DNA from: Xanthobacteraceae bacterium
GTDB lineage: Bacteria; Pseudomonadota; Alphaproteobacteria; Rhizobiales; Xanthobacteraceae
NCBI GenBank assembly: GCA_030039655.1
Contig: JASHVC010000393.1
Coordinates: forward strand, 1 to 12,257
Direction of reading: 5' to 3'
DNA length: 12,257 nucleotides
Below the pieces are notes generated by a model. The model saw nothing but the letters and a program-made list of their open reading frames with translations, made no database searches and had not been told where the DNA came from. Positions 1 to 7,351 of this stretch are shown in pieces; the first letter of the stretch is position 1; the number at the start of each line of letters is the position of its first letter. The translations under genes and the position numbers were made by a program.

Positions 1-327
1 ATGATTGGAATGGTCGGTGTGGAAAGTCTCGCCCGGAATGATGCGCCGGCCGTTCACGAACTCGTCGTTGGAGACGTATGACACGTCCGGATGCCCGGGA
101 ACGTGATGCTCCTTCTTGTCGTGCGCCTGCAACTCGCCGAAAAGCTGCACCGCGGCTATGAAATCGTCCGGCTCAAAATGCTGGCTGCGCATGACCAGCA
201 CGTGGTGCTCAGCAAAGGCTTTGTTCAGCGTTGAGCGAGTTTCACCGTCAAGCGGCCGCGTGAAATCGAGGCCGGTGACTTCGGCGCCGGTATGATCCGT
301 CAGCGGCGCAATGGTGAAGGATGTCAT
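1..327 (-). CDS. TauD/TfdA-family Fe(II)/2-oxoglutarate dioxygenase, N-terminal part
   Basis: Partial gene: the first 109 codons are present and the rest lies beyond the left edge. The product starts MTSFTIAPLTDHTGAEVTGL, the usual opening of TauD/TfdA proteins, in which an early Gly-Ala-Glu-Val segment leads into the jelly-roll core. Near the cut end is a FHTDHSN motif whose His103 and Asp105 match the HxD iron ligands; the distal His and the Arg that binds 2-oxoglutarate would lie outside the window. Family members oxidise sulfonates, aryloxyalkanoates, sulfate esters or other acids with loss of CO2 from 2-oxoglutarate; the substrate cannot be read from this part. The ATG is supported by a GGAGGG Shine-Dalgarno at 335-340. 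The gene lies 86 bases downstream of the MalK-type ATPase on the same strand, so it could be the last gene of that operon. Family assignment is firm; function is not. Confidence 0.88.
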   Translation of the reverse strand, partial: MTSFTIAPLTDHTGAEVTGLDFTRPLDGETRSTLNKAFAEHHVLVMRSQHFEPDDFIAAVQLFGELQAHDKKEHHVPGHPDVSYVSNDEFVNGRRIIPGETFHTDHSNH

Positions 328-328
328 C

Positions 329-366
329 AGCGTTCCCTCCACGCGAATATTTGTTTGCCGAACGCT
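329..366 (-). promoter_or_regulatory. Inverted repeat in leader of the dioxygenase gene
   Basis: AGCGTTC at 329-335 and GAACGCT at 360-366 are perfect 7-base inverted repeats separated by 24 bases. In the minus-strand transcript the right arm ends one base before the ATG, and the Shine-Dalgarno GGAGGG overlaps its start, so a folded leader could hinder or time ribosome access. A 7-base repeat in a spacer this size can also arise by chance, and no promoter could be identified. Confidence 0.25.
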
Positions 367-413
367 ATCGCCGGACGGGGGCAAGGGTCAAGCAGCCCGG
401 ACTCGGCCTTGGC

Positions 414-1502
414 CTAGATCGCGGCTTCGGAGCGACTGTCGAAAAAGTGCAGCCGCTCGGGATTGACTGCGAGAGATAATTGCTCGTGAACCTTGGCCTT
501 AACCGTGGGTTCAACCGCGGCCACCATAGAGCCTGATCCGACCTTGACGTCGAGCAGGATCTCCGAGCCGAGCTGTTCGATCACCTCGACCACCGCGCCG
601 AAGCTCAATCCGTCGGCGGCGCCGCCATCCAAACGCAAATCCTCGGGCCGGATGCCGAGCGTGACCTCTTCCCCCACATAGGAGCGCAGCCGGGCGGCGA
701 GCGGCGGAGGCAGCGTCAGCCGCATGCCTTCACCAACCGCACAGATCGCGCCGTTTTCCTCGGCCACGCCGACTTTGGCGAAATTCATCGCCGGCGAGCC
801 GATGAACCCGGCGACGAAGCGATTGGCCGGCCGATTGTAAAGCTCGAGCGGCTCGCCGACCTGCTGCACCAGGCCGTCTTTCATCACCACCACACGGTCG
901 CCGAGCGTCATCGCCTCGACCTGATCGTGGGTCACATAAACCGCCGTGGTACCCAGCCGATCGTGGATTTTCTTCAGCTCGACCCGCATTTGCACGCGCA
1001 GCTTGGCGTCGAGATTGGATAAGGGCTCGTCGAACAGAAAAACCTGCGGATGGCGCACGATGGCGCGGCCCAGCGCCACGCGCTGGCGCTGGCCGCCGGA
1101 AAGCTGGCGCGGCTTACGTTGCAGATAATCGCCGATACCGAGAATATCGGCGGCCTCACGCACCCGCCGTTCGATTTCGGGGCGCGCGAACTTCCGCATT
1201 TTCAGGCCGAAGGCCATATTGTCGTAGACGCTCATGTGCGGGTAGAGCGCGTAATTCTGAAACACCATGGCGATGTCACGATCCATGGGCGGCAGCTCGT
1301 TGACCACGGTATCGCCGATCAAGACGTCGCCCGAGGTGATCGATTCAAGCCCGGCGACCATGCGCAGCGTGGTGGTCTTGCCGCAGCCCGAGGGACCAAC
1401 CAGGACCACGAATTCGCGATCGCGGATCTCAAGGTTCACGCCTTTGACGGCGTGAACCTCATCATACTTTTTGTTGAGGTTGCGGATAAGGACCCGTGCC
1501 AT
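414..1502 (-). CDS. MalK/UgpC-type ABC transporter ATP-binding protein (CUT1)
   Basis: Cytoplasmic ATPase that drives a carbohydrate-type importer. The 362-residue product has Walker A GPSGCGKTT (36-44), Q-loop Gln82 in MVFQNYALYPH, signature LSGGQRQR (134-141), Walker B FLFDEP (155-160), D-loop (SNLDA, 162-166) and switch His192 in VTHD. The part after about residue 235 is the OB/TOBE-type regulatory domain of the MalK group, with its typical GIRPED segment (283-288). Length and layout are standard for MalK, UgpC and MsmK. The start lies 4 bases beyond the stop of the MalG-type permease, with an AAGGG ribosome site just before that stop, so translation is likely coupled. MalK-type ATPases are sometimes shared among several importers; the sugar-like substrate is not evident. 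Family assignment is near certain, substrate unknown. Confidence 0.97.
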   Translation of the reverse strand: MARVLIRNLNKKYDEVHAVKGVNLEIRDREFVVLVGPSGCGKTTTLRMVAGLESITSGDVLIGDTVVNELPPMDRDIAMVFQNYALYPHMSVYDNMAFGLKMRKFARPEIERRVREAADILGIGDYLQRKPRQLSGGQRQRVALGRAIVRHPQVFLFDEPLSNLDAKLRVQMRVELKKIHDRLGTTAVYVTHDQVEAMTLGDRVVVMKDGLVQQVGEPLELYNRPANRFVAGFIGSPAMNFAKVGVAEENGAICAVGEGMRLTLPPPLAARLRSYVGEEVTLGIRPEDLRLDGGAADGLSFGAVVEVIEQLGSEILLDVKVGSGSMVAAVEPTVKAKVHEQLSLAVNPERLHFFDSRSEAAI

Positions 1503-1506
1503 CGGT

Positions 1507-2358
1507 TCAGCCCTTGACCGATCCGGTCAGGCCCGCGACGTAATACTCGACGAAGAATGAATAAATGAACGCGACCGGAATAGAGCCGAGCAGCGCGCCG
1601 GCCATCAGTTGGCCCCAATAGAATACGTCTCCGCGCACCAGTTCCGAGTTGACCCCGACCGACACTGTCTTCTGCTCCGCCGACGAGAGAAAAACCAGCG
1701 CATAGATGTATTCATTCCAAGACAGCGTAAAGGCGAAGATGCCGGCCGAAAGAATACCCGGAACCGCGATCGGCATGATGATGTAGAGCATCGCCTTCCA
1801 GCGCGTGGCGCCGTCGATGCGTGCGCACTCCTCAAGCTCGCGCGGGATCGCCTTGAAGTATCCCATCAGCAGCCAGGTGCAGAATGGAATGAGGAACGTC
1901 GGATAAGTCAGGATCAGTGCCCAAGGCGTGTCGCCGAGCTGGAAATTGCGGATGATGTTGGCGAGCGGGATGAACAGAAGAGTCTGCGGCACGAGGTAAG
2001 TGATGAAAATGCCGGTGCCCAGCGCGCCGGCGAAGCGGAATTTCAGGCGCGACAGTGCGTAGCCGGCGAAGATGCCGCAGAACAGCGAGATCAGCGTCGA
2101 CACGCAGGCGATGAACAGCGTGTTGGCCATCCACCGGATGAACAGCGTATCAGTCAGCAGGTTGGTGACGTGCTCAAGCGTCGGATTCGAGGTCCAGAAG
2201 GGCGCATAGTTCGGCGCCATCCATGGCCGATATAGCTCGCGGTCAGGCCGTATGGACGTGATCAACATCCAATAGAACGGGAACAGCAGCCACAGAATGA
2301 ATGCGCTCAGCGGGATGTAGAAGTAAACCCAGCGCCGCCACTTCGCGCCTTCGATCAT
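1507..2358 (-). CDS. MalG-type ABC transporter permease (CUT1)
   Basis: Inner-membrane subunit of 283 residues that forms half of the translocation pore. About six hydrophobic segments are visible, near residues 13-34, 77-100, 112-135, 146-167, 196-220 and 250-273. The EAA coupling loop is EECARIDGATRWKAM (176-190), ending in the conserved Pro196-containing MPIAVPG; this is the site that docks on the ATPase. The C-terminus YYVAGLTGSVKG is the usual MalG-family ending. Its ATG is 3 bases past the stop of the MalF-type permease, with a GAGG ribosome site inside that gene's last codons, so the two are translationally linked. All features are those of an intact family member; what is carried is not shown by the sequence. 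Confidence 0.96.
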   Translation of the reverse strand: MIEGAKWRRWVYFYIPLSAFILWLLFPFYWMLITSIRPDRELYRPWMAPNYAPFWTSNPTLEHVTNLLTDTLFIRWMANTLFIACVSTLISLFCGIFAGYALSRLKFRFAGALGTGIFITYLVPQTLLFIPLANIIRNFQLGDTPWALILTYPTFLIPFCTWLLMGYFKAIPRELEECARIDGATRWKAMLYIIMPIAVPGILSAGIFAFTLSWNEYIYALVFLSSAEQKTVSVGVNSELVRGDVFYWGQLMAGALLGSIPVAFIYSFFVEYYVAGLTGSVKG

Positions 2359-2361
2359 GGC

Positions 2362-3303
2362 TCAGTGCACCTCGACCCGGCGGATGTAGAGGAGCTGGAC
2401 CACCACGACGATAAGCAGGAATGGGAACATGGCGAGCGAAACCGCGGCGCCCTGACTCAACAGGCCGGTGCCGACGCCGATCTGATAAGCGTAGGTGGCG
2501 AACAGCTGCGTCGCATTCGCAGGGCCGCCGCCGGTGAGCACGTAGACAAGCTGAAAATCAGAGAAGGTCTGAATGATGGAAAACAGCATCACCACCATGG
2601 TCACCGGCAGAAGCAGCGGCCAAGTCACATGCCAAAACCGCTGCCAGGCTCGCGCGCCGTCGATCGCGGCGGCTTCCTGCAGTTCGGGATTGATGGTCTG
2701 CAATCCCGCCAGCAGACTGATGGCGAAGAACGGTACGCCGCGCCAGACGTTGACGACAATCACCGAGATCAGCGCCAAAGCCGGATCGCCCAGCCAATTG
2801 ATCCGCGCGTGGATGAGGCCGAGATGGAACAGCGTCCAGTTGATGACGCTGAAGGTCGGATCAAACATCCACTTCCACGCGAGGGTCGAGAGCACCGTCG
2901 GAATAATGAAGGGCAGCAGAATGAAGGCGCGGGTGAAAGCCTTGCCGCGGAAATTGCGGTTGAGCAGCAGCGCGAGCCAGAGCCCGAGCCCAAGTTTGAA
3001 CACGCTGGCGACCGCCGTGTAGACGAACGTATTCCAGACGGCGACGCGGAAGATGCTGTCGTTCCACAGCGCCACGAAGTTATCGAGGCCGATGAAGTGG
3101 CCGGGCACGCCCACCCTGGCGTCGGTCACCGACAACCAAACGCCTTCGGCAAACGGATAGGCGATGAACAGCCCGAGCAGAATGGCCGTCGGTGCCAATA
3201 GCGCGGCCGCAAGCCAGCGTTCGTCTTCGAGGAGCCGCGTCGCCGCCCCGCGCGGCGAGACGCCGGAGAACGCGCGCTGGCTGACGAGATCACTTACGGC
3301 CAT
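2362..3303 (-). CDS. MalF-type ABC transporter permease (CUT1)
   Basis: Inner-membrane pore subunit of 313 residues, partner of the MalG-type protein. It has a cytoplasmic N-terminus of about 30 residues, then hydrophobic segments near 32-54, 90-117, 123-145, 172-196, 228-252 and 284-306. The EAA loop reads EAAAIDGARAWQRFWHVTWP (210-229), a close match to the family consensus E-A-A-x3-D-G-A. The FRGKAFTRAF segment before the third helix and the PLLLPV segment after the EAA loop are also typical. The ATG is served by an AAAGGA ribosome site six bases upstream. It heads the tightly packed permease-permease-ATPase block and follows the binding-protein gene after a 69-base spacer that contains a stem-loop. 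The gene looks complete and functional. Confidence 0.96.
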   Translation of the reverse strand: MAVSDLVSQRAFSGVSPRGAATRLLEDERWLAAALLAPTAILLGLFIAYPFAEGVWLSVTDARVGVPGHFIGLDNFVALWNDSIFRVAVWNTFVYTAVASVFKLGLGLWLALLLNRNFRGKAFTRAFILLPFIIPTVLSTLAWKWMFDPTFSVINWTLFHLGLIHARINWLGDPALALISVIVVNVWRGVPFFAISLLAGLQTINPELQEAAAIDGARAWQRFWHVTWPLLLPVTMVVMLFSIIQTFSDFQLVYVLTGGGPANATQLFATYAYQIGVGTGLLSQGAAVSLAMFPFLLIVVVVQLLYIRRVEVH

Positions 3304-3321
3304 CGCAAGGTCCTTTGGGCC

Positions 3322-3360
3322 GCGGCGCCTTAGTTGCAGCTGATCGTAACACGGCGCCGC
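3322..3360 (-). promoter_or_regulatory. Stem-loop between binding-protein and permease genes
   Basis: GCGGCGCC (3322-3329) and GGCGCCGC (3353-3360) are perfect 8-base inverted repeats with a 23-base loop, placed between the end of the solute-binding-protein gene (3373) and the first permease start (3303). There is no T-run, so a full intrinsic terminator is unlikely. In maltose-type and other ABC operons, a hairpin at this position protects the binding-protein mRNA from 3' decay and lowers permease expression; that role is inferred here from position and structure. Confidence 0.55.
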
Positions 3361-3372
3361 TATCGCTGCGCA

Positions 3373-4695
3373 TCAGACGTAAATCTTCTGCAACTCACCT
3401 GTCGCCCACTGCACGGCCTCTTCGGCCGTCATGCCCTGCACAGCTTTGGCGTACATGTCGATGATAATGTATTTGCTCAGCGCCTCGGCCGCCTTGCGGT
3501 CCGGAGGGCCAGCGTAACCCGGGAACTGCGCGCCCCGAGCAACCGTGCGGAACGGCGCCATGACCGGGTCCTTGTTCCAGATGGGATCGTTCTCCCACGC
3601 CGTGGTGGCGCCGACCGAATAGCCGGCCTGGGAGTCGAACCACTGCTGATACACCGGCTTGGAATGAACCCAGGTAAGGAATTTCCTGGCAGCGTCCTGC
3701 TGTTTGCAATAGCTCATCAGCATATTGGTGTGCGGAAGCTGATAGGAGAATTTGCCGGCCGGCCCCTTCGGCAAGGTACCGTGCAGAATGTCCTTGTACA
3801 GCGGCTGGCCCTTTTCGTCTTGATACTTGTCGGCACCAGCCTTGGCTACCAGATAGATGGAAGCGCCATTCTCAGTCGAAGAAATTGTCCCGGCCAGGAA
3901 GGCTCGGTTATTGCTCGAGTCGTCCCAGGCCAAGCCGCCTTCGTCGCAACAATCCTTCCAAAACGCGACCCCGAACTTGACCGACTCGATTGTTTCCTTG
4001 CTGTTGAGAACGACTTTGCCGCCCTTGTCGGTCTCCATGCCGCCGTATGACCACAGAAGCGGATACCAGAAGCTCGGCGGATCGCCGAAGCTATGGCCCA
4101 ACGCTTGACCGATCGGTTGGCCTTTGGCTTTGAGCTTCTTGCCGAGGTCGCGGTATTCGTCCCAGGTTTCCGGAAACTTGTTGTATCCGGCCTCTTCAAA
4201 CCATGATTTGCGGTAGGCGCTCTCGTTGCCGACGATGCACCACGGTACGCCCAGCCATCGTTTGCCGTTGTTGGCGACCGACGTCGATTCGTCATAAAAG
4301 CCGCCCTGATCCTTGCCGACCTGGTCGGCGATATCACTGACGTCGACTGTGCTGTCGGCGTAAAGCTGCGGCCAATTGTTGAGCGCGCAGATGACGTCGG
4401 GGCCGGTGCCCGACTGGATAGCGGCAGTGGTGCGCGCCTGAATGTCATTGCCGTTGATCGTCTCGACGCTGAGCGTGATGCCGAGATCCTTAGCGCATTG
4501 CTGCGTGATCTGGCTTTTCAGCAGTGCGTCCGACTGGGGAATAAAATCGTTCCAGCGCAGCCAGTGCAGGGTCGTGCCCTGGGCATAGGCGGGAGCCTTT
4601 CCGGCCGCGAGTATTGCGGCCAACCCGCCGGTTCTTGCCGCCACTGCTCCAGCACTCGACAGTTTTAGAAGCTTACGCCGATTGATGCGTGGCAT
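3373..4695 (-). CDS. Extracellular solute-binding protein family 1, Tat-type signal
   Basis: Periplasmic substrate receptor of the importer, 440 residues. The N-terminus has a twin-arginine-like motif (NRRKLLK, 5-11), a hydrophobic stretch rich in Ala and Gly, and a likely cleavage after AYA at residue 38, so export in folded form through Tat is plausible. The mature part has the SBP_bac_1 layout: a GTGPDVI segment, PETWDEYRDLGKKLK, then a long Trp/Tyr-rich second lobe with QWFDSQAGYSVG. Aromatic residues are abundant, as in sugar-binding members. The ATG has a strong GGGAGGA ribosome site seven bases upstream. It is the first gene of the transporter block and may be cotranscribed with the CoxL-like gene 170 bases upstream. 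Ligand unknown; sugar, polyol or glycerol phosphate are the usual ones for CUT1. Confidence 0.95.
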   Translation of the reverse strand: MPRINRRKLLKLSSAGAVAARTGGLAAILAAGKAPAYAQGTTLHWLRWNDFIPQSDALLKSQITQQCAKDLGITLSVETINGNDIQARTTAAIQSGTGPDVICALNNWPQLYADSTVDVSDIADQVGKDQGGFYDESTSVANNGKRWLGVPWCIVGNESAYRKSWFEEAGYNKFPETWDEYRDLGKKLKAKGQPIGQALGHSFGDPPSFWYPLLWSYGGMETDKGGKVVLNSKETIESVKFGVAFWKDCCDEGGLAWDDSSNNRAFLAGTISSTENGASIYLVAKAGADKYQDEKGQPLYKDILHGTLPKGPAGKFSYQLPHTNMLMSYCKQQDAARKFLTWVHSKPVYQQWFDSQAGYSVGATTAWENDPIWNKDPVMAPFRTVARGAQFPGYAGPPDRKAAEALSKYIIIDMYAKAVQGMTAEEAVQWATGELQKIYV

Positions 4696-4865
4696 AATGG
4701 TTCCTCCCTGATATTCGGCTCTTGGGGGCCGGTCCGTTGTACCGGAAGGCTACGACCGGGAATTGCCGAAGTCCATGGGAAGACGCACGTCCAGGGCCGG
4801 CAAATGACGGCGAATGGTCGTTGTCGATTAGGTTCGGGCAGCAAAAACGACCGGGTTACCGATTT
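4696..4865 (-). other. Spacer between CoxL-like gene and binding-protein gene
   Basis: These 170 bases hold no credible gene. Beside the ribosome site of the binding-protein gene, the only structure seen is a weak inverted repeat, CCGGT at 4729-4733 and ACCGG at 4741-4745, around a 7-base loop about 35 bases before the start codon. It could be part of an operator or leader hairpin. No T-rich terminator follows the CoxL-like gene, so read-through into the transporter is possible, and an internal promoter here is equally possible. Confidence 0.3.
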
Positions 4866-7238
4866 TCAGCCGGCACGTTGGGCCGAGCGTATGGCCGCTA
4901 CGATCTCATGCGGGGCGATGGGAGTCTCGTCGAACGCCACATTAAACTGATGCAGCGCGTCCGCGATGGCATTGGCGATCGCCGCCGGTGGCGCGATCGG
5001 GCCGCCCTCGCCGACTCCCTTCACGCCGTACGGATTGCGCGGCGACGGCGAGTGCTGATGCATCAGCGCCAGGCGTGGGATGCCGTAAGCGTTCGGCAGC
5101 ATGTATTCGGCCAGCGTCGTCGCCAGCGGGTTTCCTGCCGCGTCGAACTTGATCGCCTCGAACAAAGCACCGCCGAAGCCCTGCACAGCGCCGCCCACGA
5201 TCTGACCCTCGACCAGCATGGGATTGACCACCACGCCGCAATCGTGCGCGACCGCGTAGTTCTCGATGTTCACGTGCCCAGTCTCGGCATCGACCTCCAC
5301 CACGACCGCATGCACCGCGTAGGACCAAGTAACCGTCGGCGGCTCGAAGTAATAAGTCTCCTCAAGCCCGGCATCGACGCCCGGCGGCCGGCCGTGATCC
5401 CATCCGGGCCGCGCCGCCTGGGCGACTTTGGCGAGCGGCAGCTCGGCGCCCGGCACGCCCATGATGCCGACCTTGCCGTTGCGTAATTCAAGATCGGTCG
5501 CATCGCATTCCAGCATATTGGCGGCAATGGAGAACACTTTGGCACGCAGCCGTTCGCTGGCGCCGTGAATGGCCGCCGACAAAGTCACCGTGGTGCGGCT
5601 CGCCAGCGTGCCGAAGCCGACAGCGATCGCTGATGTATCGGCAAGTGTGACCACGACGTCATCGGGATGAACTTGCCAGGCGTCGGCAGCGATCTGCGCA
5701 AAGATTGTCTCCATGCCCTGCCCTTGCGGACAGCCGCCCCCCGACACGTAGATCTTGCCCGAGGGCTCGATGCGGACCAGCGCGCTCTCGAACGGGCCAA
5801 CGCCGGTGCCCTCGACGTAGCAGCCGAGGCCGAGACCGAGATAGCGGCCATCGTCGCGGGCAACGCGCTGCCGCTCACGAAACGCAGCAAGGCCGCCGAC
5901 CGCCTCCAGCGCCTTCTCCAGCGCGGCCGGATAATCGCCACCGTCGTACACGATAGGCTCGCCGTCGCGGTACGGCATGCCCATCGGGTAGGGCATTTCG
6001 TCATCGCGGATCATGTTGCGCAGGCGCACCTCGGCGGGCTCGAGTCCCACTTCGCGCGCCACGAGGTCGATGGCGCGCTCCATGGCGAAGGCGGCTTCCG
6101 GGCGGCCGGCGCCGCGATAGGGCGCGTTCGGTGTCTTGTTGGTAGCGGCGATGCGCGCGTCGATCGCGATAGCGCCGATCTTGTATGGGCCCGGCAGGTG
6201 CACCGCGGTGTTGTAGACCACGCCGGCGCCGATGGGATTCCAGGCCCCGCAATCGACGATGAAACTGTCGTGCAGCGCCAGGATGCGGCCACCGTCATCG
6301 AAGCCGACTTCCACGTCGTGGATCTGATCGCGCGAGTGGCACGAGCAAATCAGATGCTCGCGGCGGTCTTCGATCCATTTGACCGGCCGCCCAAGCCGGC
6401 GCGCCAAGAACGGGATCAACAAGTCTTCCGGGTAGACGTGGCCTTTGACGCCGAAGCCGCCGCCGACGTCGAGCGCGACGCAGCGCACGCGTGCTTCGGG
6501 GATCTGCAACACACCGGCCGCTTCGCGCCGAACCCAATGCACCACCTGCGTGGCCGACCAGATTGTCACCGCATCGGTCCGTGAGTCGCAGAGACTGACG
6601 ACGCCGCGGCACTCCATGGGCATGGCAGCGTAGCGGTGATGATGAAAGCGACGCTTCAGCCGGCGTGGAGCGCGGGCCATCGCGGTCTTTGTATCGCCCT
6701 TCTCGATGGTGAAGCCGCCGATCAGGTTGGTGCCGAAGCGATCGTGCACGATGGTGGCGCCGGCAGACAGCGCCGCTTCCGGATCGAGCACGGCCGGCAG
6801 CGGATCGAGGTCGAGGTCGACGAGTTGCGCCGCGTCTTCCGCCGCATGGCGGCTTTCTGCCACGACCACCGCTAGGGCTTCGCCGACGTGCCGGACCTTA
6901 TCGTGGGAGAGCAGCGGCTGCTGTGGATTGATGAATTTGTGCTGGACCTGCGTCGTCCATTTGCGCGGCAGTGTAAGCTGCGTGTCCGGAACGGGCGGCA
7001 CCATTTGGGCGAGCTCGGGGCCGCCAACCGCATAGACGACGCCGGGCGCCGCCGCGGCGCGCGACAGATTGATCGCCTTGATGCGCGCATGGGCCAGTGG
7101 GCTGCGTACGAACACCGCGTGGAGCATATGCGGCAGTTCGAAATCGGCGATGAATTGTCCACGGCCGGTAAGCAAACGCTGGTCCTCTCGGCGCGGTATG
7201 GAGCGGCCGATGAAGGGAGTTTGAACGGACTGATTCAT
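4866..7238 (-). CDS. CoxL-like molybdopterin-binding subunit, xanthine dehydrogenase/CO dehydrogenase family
   Basis: Large, catalytic subunit of a molybdenum hydroxylase, 790 residues from the chosen ATG. The opening IGRSIPRREDQRLLTGRGQF is the standard start of CoxL-like proteins. Cofactor motifs include GGGFGVKG (259-266), the active-site loop PYRGAGR (373-379) and GQGMET (507-512 region). KGVGEGG (740-746) carries the probable catalytic Glu744. The loop matches the AYRGAGR form II pattern rather than the cysteine-bearing AYxCSFR loop of true CO dehydrogenase, so CO oxidation is not expected; aldehydes, N-heterocycles or other organic substrates are. Partners CoxS (two 2Fe-2S clusters) and CoxM (FAD), needed for electron flow, are not in the window. 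The frame extends upstream to an ATG at 7280 and a GTG at 7337. No start has a good ribosome site; 7238 was chosen because family homology begins right there. Confidence 0.92.
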   Translation of the reverse strand: MNQSVQTPFIGRSIPRREDQRLLTGRGQFIADFELPHMLHAVFVRSPLAHARIKAINLSRAAAAPGVVYAVGGPELAQMVPPVPDTQLTLPRKWTTQVQHKFINPQQPLLSHDKVRHVGEALAVVVAESRHAAEDAAQLVDLDLDPLPAVLDPEAALSAGATIVHDRFGTNLIGGFTIEKGDTKTAMARAPRRLKRRFHHHRYAAMPMECRGVVSLCDSRTDAVTIWSATQVVHWVRREAAGVLQIPEARVRCVALDVGGGFGVKGHVYPEDLLIPFLARRLGRPVKWIEDRREHLICSCHSRDQIHDVEVGFDDGGRILALHDSFIVDCGAWNPIGAGVVYNTAVHLPGPYKIGAIAIDARIAATNKTPNAPYRGAGRPEAAFAMERAIDLVAREVGLEPAEVRLRNMIRDDEMPYPMGMPYRDGEPIVYDGGDYPAALEKALEAVGGLAAFRERQRVARDDGRYLGLGLGCYVEGTGVGPFESALVRIEPSGKIYVSGGGCPQGQGMETIFAQIAADAWQVHPDDVVVTLADTSAIAVGFGTLASRTTVTLSAAIHGASERLRAKVFSIAANMLECDATDLELRNGKVGIMGVPGAELPLAKVAQAARPGWDHGRPPGVDAGLEETYYFEPPTVTWSYAVHAVVVEVDAETGHVNIENYAVAHDCGVVVNPMLVEGQIVGGAVQGFGGALFEAIKFDAAGNPLATTLAEYMLPNAYGIPRLALMHQHSPSPRNPYGVKGVGEGGPIAPPAAIANAIADALHQFNVAFDETPIAPHEIVAAIRSAQRAG

Positions 7239-7351
7239 GAGCGATGTCGGATTTGCGCTGGGCGTCGTAGTGTCTAGCATAGCGTGGCGCGCTTGGCGTC
7301 GGTGTTCAACGCCGGTGCAGTTATGCGCCACAAACACTCGGGAGAGAAACC
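7239..7351. promoter_or_regulatory. Divergent promoter region with nested inverted repeats
   Basis: Spacer between the divergent CoxL-like and alcohol dehydrogenase genes. An outer pair GTGGCGC (7284-7290) and GCGCCAC (7325-7331) encloses an inner pair GGCGT (7295-7299) and ACGCC (7309-7313); their centres differ by about 3.5 bases. The position suits an operator controlling both genes. No clear -35/-10 pair could be picked. If the CoxL-like gene really starts at 7280 or 7337, part of this stretch is coding. Confidence 0.4.

Noticed and set aside
2365..3201. Plus-strand open frame opposite the MalF-type permease
   Set aside because: It encodes a charged, low-complexity His/Asp/Glu/Arg-rich chain, typical of the reverse complement of a membrane-protein gene.
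5667..6584. Long open frame on the plus strand inside the CoxL-like gene
   Set aside because: It is antisense to a gene with full motif support; its composition is the mirror of a GC-rich coding strand and shows no domain features.
4866..7238. True aerobic carbon monoxide dehydrogenase (CoxL form I)
   Set aside because: The active-site loop is PYRGAGR, lacking the cysteine of the AYxCSFR loop, and no coxS or coxM gene is adjacent.
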